DNA of 64,000 nucleotides from contig NZ_JAKRKC020000001.1 of NCBI RefSeq assembly GCF_022664455.2, forward strand, positions 5,089,001-5,153,000, given 5' to 3'. The notes beneath the pieces were generated by a model that had not been told where the DNA came from, did not search any database, and saw only the letters and a program-made list of their open reading frames with translations. The stretch is from Actinomadura luzonensis. GTDB lineage: Bacteria; Actinomycetota; Actinomycetes; Streptosporangiales; Streptosporangiaceae. The position numbers and the translations under genes are program-made. Positions 58,452 to 64,000 of this stretch are shown in pieces (position 1 is the stretch's first letter; the number at the start of each line of letters is the position of its first letter).

Positions 58452-59221
58452 GACTCCTTGATAACGCGGGACGGGAGCGGGAAGCCGTCGAGTTCGCCCA
58501 CGGCTTCATCGAGATCGTCGGCGACGCCCTGGCTCAGCAGCCGGGCGTGCAGCGGCTCGCCGGCCGCGCCCAGGCTGCGGATGCGGGCGGCGCGCTCGGC
58601 CATGCGGCTCCGGATGTCGGCGATGGCCGCGTCGGGGTCGCCCCGCCAGCCGTACGCGTCGAGGAACAGCCGCAGCCGCGCCGGGCGGGCGGCGAAGTCG
58701 GTGAAGCCCTCGGCGGCGGCCACGCGGCGGGCGTGCAGCGGGACCCAGGCCAGCGCCACCCAGGCCACGTCGGAGTCGACGGTGACGGGGCCGGCGAAGT
58801 CCCAGTCGAAGAAGCCGGCCAGGCGGCCCTCGTGCCAGGCGGCGTTGAACGGGCTGGCGTCGTTGTGCGCGATGATCAGGCCCGGCGACCAGCGCCCGCC
58901 GGTGCGCCAGCGGGCGTCGGGGGACGGCACGAAGTCCGCCACGGCCTCGTGGTAGGCGCGCAGCCAGCGGGCCACCTGGCGGAGGGTGTCCTCGGTCCTG
59001 GTCCACTGCGGCCAGACGCGGCGCCCGCCGAGGGTGTCGCCGTCGAGGTAGGTGAGGATCTCCCGGCCGTCGGCGTCGACGCCGAGGACGCGCGGCGCGC
59101 CCTCGAACCCCTTGGACTCCAGGTGCCGCAGCAGCTCGTGGACGGACGCCGTCCACGCCCGCACCGGCCGCCGGACCGTACGGCCGATGCGGATCGCGCC
59201 CGAGTCGTTGCCGCCTTCCAT
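58448..59221 (-). CDS. aminoglycoside-phosphotransferase-fold kinase
   Basis: A 257-residue APH/choline-kinase fold protein. The catalytic loop is IIAHNDASPFNAAW (HxD with the conserved Asn), and the metal DFG equivalent is FFDWDFAGP. The short N-terminal lobe has no obvious P-loop Lys motif (RIGRTVRRPVRAWTASVHELLRHLES), as often in homoserine-kinase-like members. It probably phosphorylates a small hydroxylated molecule. It is the first gene of a pair with the methyltransferase. Confidence 0.83.
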   Translation of the reverse strand: MEGGNDSGAIRIGRTVRRPVRAWTASVHELLRHLESKGFEGAPRVLGVDADGREILTYLDGDTLGGRRVWPQWTRTEDTLRQVARWLRAYHEAVADFVPSPDARWRTGGRWSPGLIIAHNDASPFNAAWHEGRLAGFFDWDFAGPVTVDSDVAWVALAWVPLHARRVAAAEGFTDFAARPARLRLFLDAYGWRGDPDAAIADIRSRMAERAARIRSLGAAGEPLHARLLSQGVADDLDEAVGELDGFPLPSRVIKES

Positions 59222-59360
59222 CGCCCCACCGCCAGCACGCGTGAACGGACCCGCCACCAGCACTATCGCCCATCCGGGGCCCTTCGCCTATGCCCCGGCC
59301 ACCCCTGGCCGGAGAGGCCGAGGGGGCTGCCGGGGGCGGCGAGACCGGGGCGGGCGCGCC

Positions 59361-59400
59361 GACGGCCGCCGGCCGGCTGGGAAGCCGGAGGGCGGCCGTC
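59361..59400 (-). terminator. strong hairpin with GNRA tetraloop downstream of csbD
   Basis: Outer stem GACGGCCGCC (59361-59370) with GGCGGCCGTC (59391-59400), inner stem CCGGCT (59373-59378) with AGCCGG (59383-59388), loop GGGA. It lies 66 bp beyond the csbD stop and is the likely terminator of that gene. Confidence 0.7.
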
Positions 59401-59465
59401 GTGAAGCGGCGGGGCCGGCGCGCCGGGCGGGGTCATGACCGCCGGCGGCGGGCGTCAGGCGGGCG

Positions 59466-59660
59466 TCACTTCTTGAAGGCGTCCTTCACCTTCTTGCCCG
59501 CGTCCTTGACCTTCTCCCCCGCCTGCCGGAGGCTGCCCTCGGTCTGGTCGGCGCGGCCCTCGGCCTGGAGCCGCTCGTCGTCCGTGGCGTCCCCCAGGTT
59601 CTCCTTGGCGCGGCCCTTGAGTTCCTGAGCCTTGTTCGAGACCTTGTCCTCGGCGCTCAT
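59466..59660 (-). CDS. CsbD-family stress protein
   Basis: A 64-residue, highly charged, helix-forming protein (KVSNKAQELKGRAKENLGDATDDERLQAEG), the CsbD signature (PF05532). Family members are general-stress proteins under alternative sigma factors in Bacillus; their action is unknown. Lys- and Ala-rich C-terminal repeats (KVKDAGKKVKDAFKK) suggest a hydrophilin. AAGGAGG 8 nt before ATG 59660. Confidence 0.9.
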   Translation of the reverse strand: MSAEDKVSNKAQELKGRAKENLGDATDDERLQAEGRADQTEGSLRQAGEKVKDAGKKVKDAFKK

Positions 59661-59726
59661 ATCCGTGCCTCCTTCGTCGTCCCTCAGGAAGCTCTCCCCT
59701 TTCCCGGCAGCGGACCGGGAAACGCC

Positions 59727-60188
59727 TCAGTCCACGTCCACGTCGTCGAGGAGGCGGAGGAGGCGGGACAGGACGCGCAGGCAGGCGGCGATGTCGTCCG
59801 CGGACAGGTCGCCGCCGACGCGGCCGAGCACGGCGCGCTCGCGCGCCATCACGGCGTCCACGGCGGCGCGCCCCTCGTCGGTGAGCCGGACGAGGGAGGA
59901 CTTCCGGTGCGCCGGGTTGGGCGCGAAGGTGACCAGGCCGCGCGCCGCCGCGTCGTTGGCCATGCGCTGCACGAACTGCCGGCTCAGCGCCTGCTCCCGC
60001 CCCATCTGCGGCACGGTCATCGGCCCGTGCTCGCGCAGCAGGTGCAGGACGGCGCGCACGCCGACCGACAGGCCCTCGATGGGGGCGTCCTGCTCGACCT
60101 TGCGCTGGGCCCGCCGGTACAGGGGTCCGACCAGGTCGAAGACCTCGGTGAGGCGGTCGGTGGGCCGTCCGGCGTCCGTGTCGTTCAC
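59727..60188 (-). CDS. MarR-family transcriptional regulator
   Basis: A 153-residue MarR regulator. The winged HTH spans HGPMTVPQMGREQALSRQFVQRMANDAAARGLVTFAPNPAHRKSSLVRLTDEG. It is divergent from the alpha/beta-hydrolase with two 19-bp dyads between them, so it probably represses both itself and the hydrolase until a ligand binds. GTG 60188 is 6 nt after CATAAT (60200-60195), a leaderless start. Confidence 0.88.
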   Translation of the reverse strand: MNDTDAGRPTDRLTEVFDLVGPLYRRAQRKVEQDAPIEGLSVGVRAVLHLLREHGPMTVPQMGREQALSRQFVQRMANDAAARGLVTFAPNPAHRKSSLVRLTDEGRAAVDAVMARERAVLGRVGGDLSADDIAACLRVLSRLLRLLDDVDVD

Positions 60189-60194
60189 CCGTCC

Positions 60195-60247
60195 ATTATG
60201 ACACCTAGGTTGTCATCCTGGCGCGAACATGACACCTTGGTTGTCAT
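60195..60247. promoter_or_regulatory. two MarR operators in the divergent region
   Basis: ATGACACCTAGGTTGTCAT (60198-60216) and ATGACACCTTGGTTGTCAT (60229-60247) differ at one base and are near-palindromes (arms ATGACA/TGTCAT). They are 31 bp apart, about three helical turns. The first overlaps the marR -10 (CATAAT); the second overlaps the ATG of the hydrolase. Confidence 0.8.
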
Positions 60248-61025
60248 GAATGACCTCTTCTGGCTCGACACCGGCGGCTCGGGCCCGCCGCTCGTCCTGC
60301 TGCACGGCGGTTTCCTGGACCACCGCATGTGGGCCGGCCAGGTGCCGTTCTTCGCCGGGCGGTACCGGGTGATCGTCCCCGACGCCCGCGGCCACGGCCG
60401 CTCCGCCAACGCCACCGGCCCGTACCGGCTCGCCGACGACCTCGCCGCCCTGCTGCGGCACCTGGACACCGGCCCCGCCGTGCTCGCGGGCGTCTCCATG
60501 GGCGCGGGCGTCGCCGTCGACACCGCGCTGGAGCACCCGGACCTGGTCCGGGCCCTGATCGTCAGCGGCGCGGGCACCTCGGAGCCCGACTTCGCCGACC
60601 CGTGGACCATCCGCGCCCTCGCCGCCTGGCAGGCCGCGATGGCGGCCGGCGACCTGGAGGGCTCGATCGACGGGTTCATGCTCTTCGCCGCCGGCCCGCA
60701 CCGCGCCGAGGCCGACCTCGACCCGGGAGTGACGGCGCGGCTGCGCGCCATGGCCAGGGCCACGATGGCCAAGCACGCGGCGGGCGAGCCGGTGCACCTG
60801 GTGCCGGTCCGCGACACGTGGGAGCGCGTCCCCGGGATCAAGGTCCCGGTGCTGGCCGTGCACGGCGCCCTCGACTCCCCCGACCACCTCGGCATGGCCG
60901 CGCGCCTGGCCGGCACCGTCCCCGACGGCCGCTCGGCCACCGTCGAGGGCGCGGCGCACTACCCCAACATGGAACGCCCCGGCGTCTACAACGAGATCAC
61001 CGGGGCGTTCCTCAGCGGGTTGTGA
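60246..61025 (+). CDS. alpha/beta hydrolase under MarR control
   Basis: A 259-residue alpha/beta-hydrolase. The oxyanion hole is LVLLHGGFLDHRMW, the nucleophile elbow GVSMGAG (Ser about 82), the acid in VHGALDSPDH, and the His in GAAHYPNMERP. It resembles peroxidase-type hydrolases and lactonases. ATG 60246 lies in the second MarR dyad, so repression would also block translation start or early elongation. Its end is 3 bp from the convergent GH95 gene. Confidence 0.87.
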   Translation: MNDLFWLDTGGSGPPLVLLHGGFLDHRMWAGQVPFFAGRYRVIVPDARGHGRSANATGPYRLADDLAALLRHLDTGPAVLAGVSMGAGVAVDTALEHPDLVRALIVSGAGTSEPDFADPWTIRALAAWQAAMAAGDLEGSIDGFMLFAAGPHRAEADLDPGVTARLRAMARATMAKHAAGEPVHLVPVRDTWERVPGIKVPVLAVHGALDSPDHLGMAARLAGTVPDGRSATVEGAAHYPNMERPGVYNEITGAFLSGL

Positions 61026-61028
61026 CGC

Positions 61029-64000
61029 TCAGAACGCCAGGTCCCGCCAGGTCTTCACCTCCTCGGCGGTCAGGGCGCGGGCGAGGATCGCCGCCCGGTC
61101 CACGCCGCCCGTCAGGCGCTGGCCGCCGCCCTGGTCGGCGCCGAAGCGCACGGGACGCGAGGCGCAGCCGGCGATGCCGTCCGCGGTGACCTGGGCGGTG
61201 GCCCTGCGCTCGCCGTCCACGTACACGGTGACGGTCCCGGCCCGGTCCAGGGTGACCACCAGGTCGATCCAGCGGCCGGCGGGCAGGGCGGTGTTCAGGG
61301 TGACGTTCGCGCCGGCGCCGATGAAGCGCAGGGCGCCGGACGGGGTCACGTCGATGAGGACGCCGTCGGTGCCGGGGTCGCCGGACGGCTGGGAGTCGAA
61401 CAGGCGGCGGTACCCGGTGCCGCCGATCCTGACCTCGGCGGCGAAGGTCGCCTCCCTGACCAGGCCGAGCGTGGTGTTCGCGGTGGTCAGGTACGTGCTG
61501 CCGTCCAGCACGAGCCCGCTGCCCGAAGGGGCGGTGGCGTCGTAGGACGCGGTGCCGCCGGCGACGGTGGCGTCCCTGCCGTGGCCGGAGGCGTCGGCGA
61601 CCGTGCCGCCCTCCTCGGGGTCCCAGGCGAGCAGGACCGAGCCCGGTTCGGCCGGGGCGCAGGGTTCGAGGGCGAGCACGGCGGTGGCCGCGCCCTTCCA
61701 GGAGTCCCCGGTGACGGTGGCGCTCAGCACGGCGCTCCGCGCGCCGTCCGCCGGGCCGGGCGTGACGGTGAAGGCGGCCGTGCGGGTCTGCCCGGGACGG
61801 GTGGCGGGCAGGTGGGCGGTGGCCGGCTCGACGCTCCAGCCGGACGGCACGGCGAGCGTCACGTCGGCGGCCGGGACCGCGCGGCGGCGGGCGGCGGCGA
61901 CCGTCACCTGGGCCTCGAACGGCTTGCCCGGGGACGCGGTGCCGGGCGTGCGCAGCGCGACGGCGGCCTCGTTCTGGATCGTGTACGCCTTGCCGGCCCG
62001 GGCGTTCCAGCTCAGCGTGTCGCCGTCGCGGTGCGGGGCGACCTCGTGGCCCTGCTCGTCGTGGACCCGGTAGCGGCCAGCGACGAACGACGACCGGACC
62101 TTGATCGGGCCGCTCCTGCCCGGCCGGACGGTGACCGTGTCGGGCGCGCCGTCCTTCCAGGAGGCGTCCACGGTGACGTCGCCGCGGGCGCGCAGCCCGC
62201 GCACCGAGCCGTCCCGCCACGCCGACGGCAGCGCGGGCAGCACGTGCACCACGTCGTGCTGGCTCTGCAGCAGCATCTCGGCGACGCCGGAGGTGGCGCC
62301 GAAGTTGCCGTCGATCTGGAACGGCGGGTGCGTGTCCCACAGGTTGTCCAGCGTGGACGACTTGAGCTGCTCGGCGAGCATCTTGTGCGCGTGGTCGCCG
62401 TCCAGCAGCCGCGCCCAGAAGTTGATCTTCCAGGCCTTGGACCAGCCGGTGCCGCCGTCGCCGCGCGCGGTCAGCGAGACCTTGGCCGCCTCCGCCTCCG
62501 GGGTGCCGGGCAGGATCTGGTCGCCCGGGTGGAGGGCGTACAGGTGGGAGACGTGCCGGTGGGTGTCGGTCCGCGAGTCCCAGTCGCTCTTCCACTCCTG
62601 GAGCTGGCCCCAGGAGCCGACGCGCAGGCCCGGGTCCAGCTTGCCGAGGGCCGCGGCCGCCTCCCGCTGGAAGCCCGCGTCCACGCCGAGCTTCTTCGCG
62701 GCGGCGAGGGCGTTGGTCAGCACCTCGCGGACGATCTGCTGCGACATCGACGCGCCCGCGGAGAAGTCGCCGTGCTCGGGCGAGTAGCTGGGGCTGACGA
62801 CCAGCTTGCCGTCACGCGGGTCGGTGTGCAGGAAGTCGAGCCAGAACTCGGCCGCGCCCTTGATCACCGGGTACGCGGTCTCGCGCAGGTAGGTCTCGTC
62901 GCCGGTGAAGCGGTAGGTGTCGTAGAGGTGCTGGGTGGTCCAGGCGGCGGCCTCGGGGAACCAGAAGGAGCTGGCGTAGTCGTGCACGCCGGTGAAGCCG
63001 AACGGGTTGGTCTCGTTGTTGACCACCCAGCCTCGGGCGCCGTACATCTCCTGGGCCGTCCTGCGGCCGGGCGCGGCCAGGGCGGTGATGTAGCGGTCGT
63101 AGGGCTCGGTGGTCTCGTGCAGGTTGGTCTGCTCGGCGAGCCAGTAGTTCATTTGAAGGTTGATGTTGACGTGGTAGTCGGCCGACCAGGGCGGGCTGGT
63201 GGAGTTGTTCCAGACGCCCTGGAGGTTGGCGGGCAGCACGTCGTTCTCGCGGGAGGAGGAGATGAGCAGGTAGCGGCCGTAGGCGAAGAACAGGGCCTCC
63301 AGCGCGCGGTCGGCGGCGGAGGAGCCGCCGGTGTAGCTCCTGCGGAGCTGGTCGGTGGGCACGGTCGGGGTGGAGCCGCCGAGGTCCAGCCTCACCCGGT
63401 CGAACAGCGCGCGGTAGTCGGCGACGTGCGCCTTCCTGAGCTGGTCGTAGCCCTTCGCGGCGGCGGCGTCCACGGCGGCGGTGACCTTGGCGTGCGGGTC
63501 CTCGCCCCGGTAGGCGGGGTAGGTGCCGGCGTAGTCGGTGCCGGCCGACAGCACGAACACGGCGCTGTCGGCGCCGGTGACCGTGATCCTGTCCCCGGCG
63601 TCGGTACGGGTGCCGCCCTGCGCGATCACCTGCACCTGGGCCTCGAAGCGCATCTTGTTGTCGCTGAGCTGCCCCCGGATGGTGAGCCGGCCGTCGGCGG
63701 CCGTGACGGTCCTGTCGTTGCGGGGCGAGGTGTGGCGGAGCGTGAAGGAGACCTTGCCGCCCTGGTCGGCCGCGATCCGGCCGACGATGACGTTGCCCGG
63801 GTTGCTGGCGAAGTACTCGCGGGAGTAGCGCACGCCGTCCGCCGTGTAGCCGACCCGGGCGACGGCCTCGCGCAGGCTCAGCTCGCGGCGGTAGGCCTCG
63901 GGCGCGGCGGGCGCGCCCGGGAAGTCGAGGAACAGGTCGCCGAAGGTCTGGTACGCGCCGAAGCCGGTCTTGGGCTGGCCGAGCTTGGCGGCCACGGCGT
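61029..64000 (-). CDS. GH95 alpha-L-fucosidase with C-terminal LamG domain (N-terminus beyond the window)
   Basis: At least 990 residues; the 5' end is outside the window. The catalytic GH95 (alpha/alpha)6 barrel shows NLQGVWNNSTSPPWSADYHVNINLQMNYW, with the NIN pair that positions the water in characterised fucosidases. SYSPEHG contains the general acid Glu and HPPFQIDGNFG the second Asp. An NPCBM/NEW2-like or FIVAR-like linker region follows, then a C-terminal LamG/concanavalin-like lectin domain (about the last 190 residues, LLAWDPEEGGTVADASGHGRDATV). It inverts alpha-1,2-fucosyl or related galactosyl linkages and is probably exported. Confidence 0.9.
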   Translation of the reverse strand, partial: AVAAKLGQPKTGFGAYQTFGDLFLDFPGAPAAPEAYRRELSLREAVARVGYTADGVRYSREYFASNPGNVIVGRIAADQGGKVSFTLRHTSPRNDRTVTAADGRLTIRGQLSDNKMRFEAQVQVIAQGGTRTDAGDRITVTGADSAVFVLSAGTDYAGTYPAYRGEDPHAKVTAAVDAAAAKGYDQLRKAHVADYRALFDRVRLDLGGSTPTVPTDQLRRSYTGGSSAADRALEALFFAYGRYLLISSSRENDVLPANLQGVWNNSTSPPWSADYHVNINLQMNYWLAEQTNLHETTEPYDRYITALAAPGRRTAQEMYGARGWVVNNETNPFGFTGVHDYASSFWFPEAAAWTTQHLYDTYRFTGDETYLRETAYPVIKGAAEFWLDFLHTDPRDGKLVVSPSYSPEHGDFSAGASMSQQIVREVLTNALAAAKKLGVDAGFQREAAAALGKLDPGLRVGSWGQLQEWKSDWDSRTDTHRHVSHLYALHPGDQILPGTPEAEAAKVSLTARGDGGTGWSKAWKINFWARLLDGDHAHKMLAEQLKSSTLDNLWDTHPPFQIDGNFGATSGVAEMLLQSQHDVVHVLPALPSAWRDGSVRGLRARGDVTVDASWKDGAPDTVTVRPGRSGPIKVRSSFVAGRYRVHDEQGHEVAPHRDGDTLSWNARAGKAYTIQNEAAVALRTPGTASPGKPFEAQVTVAAARRRAVPAADVTLAVPSGWSVEPATAHLPATRPGQTRTAAFTVTPGPADGARSAVLSATVTGDSWKGAATAVLALEPCAPAEPGSVLLAWDPEEGGTVADASGHGRDATVAGGTASYDATAPSGSGLVLDGSTYLTTANTTLGLVREATFAAEVRIGGTGYRRLFDSQPSGDPGTDGVLIDVTPSGALRFIGAGANVTLNTALPAGRWIDLVVTLDRAGTVTVYVDGERRATAQVTADGIAGCASRPVRFGADQGGGQRLTGGVDRAAILARALTAEEVKTWRDLAF

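Noticed and set aside
1..64000. Biosynthetic gene cluster suggested by TylF-like methyltransferase, P450 and exporters
   Set aside because: No polyketide, NRPS, terpene or RiPP core enzyme or precursor is present, and the candidates are scattered among unrelated genes.
1..64000. tRNA, rRNA, transposase, integrase or phage genes
   Set aside because: None recognised on either strand by reading for their motifs.

Overview
The DNA is very GC-rich (roughly 72-75% by eye, strong G/C third-position bias). It carries actinobacterial hallmarks: GlgM-type glycogen/maltose-1-phosphate synthase divergent from glgC, an F420-type nitroreductase, an ECF41/SigJ sigma factor, a SpoIIE-type PP2C phosphatase, an Spo0M-like protein, and several leaderless promoters (TAnnnT 6-8 nt before the start codon). 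I infer a filamentous actinomycete chromosome, probably Streptosporangiales (Nonomuraea-like). The genus is a guess from gene content. I see no rRNA, tRNA, CRISPR, insertion sequence or phage, and no stretch over 300 bp without a gene.

Layout. 1-7.9 kb: hydrolase, BNR-propeller protein, AlkB with a tandemly duplicated 3' end, VOC protein, a frame-broken CGNR zinc-finger gene, two tandem secreted propeller paralogues, DUF2203. 7.9-17 kb: regulator/target pairs (GntR-MHS transporter, LysR-DJ-1, MerR-SDR), a second MFS, a CbiX-like protein lacking catalytic His, and GNAT. 17.1-24.1 kb: one giant TPR-CHAT gene (about 2,335 codons), interrupted by one apparent extra base and studded with minisatellites. 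Its CHAT domain lacks the catalytic His/Cys. 24.3-27.3 kb: F420 nitroreductase, glgM and glgC. 27.5-39.5 kb: Trp-rich secreted peptide, Nramp-like transporter without the metal motif, a two-gene membrane module, esterase-propeller, TetR, FtsH, GlsB, Spo0M, Rv1733c-like protein.

37.9-45.7 kb is the clearest pathway. A double-length IclR regulator diverges from a tightly overlapped pcaIJFHGBL operon that encodes complete conversion of protocatechuate to succinyl-CoA and acetyl-CoA, with three regulator half-sites between them. SigJ follows directly. 46.8-64 kb: TylF methyltransferase, a frame-broken PLP desulfhydrase, NUDIX, GAF/PP2C phosphatase, ChrB-MFS pair divergent from a P450, VOC, MaoC, a DHA2 efflux pump with a frame problem, methyltransferase-phosphotransferase pair, CsbD, a MarR-hydrolase pair with two 19-bp operators, and the C-terminal part of a GH95 fucosidase running off the end.

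The most informative signals are regulatory. At least six divergent or autoregulated promoters carry readable dyads placed where a repressor or MerR-type activator should bind. Five genes show a single-base phase change (about 4190, 7130, 21022, 47785 and 56225), which raises the question of sequence error versus real decay.
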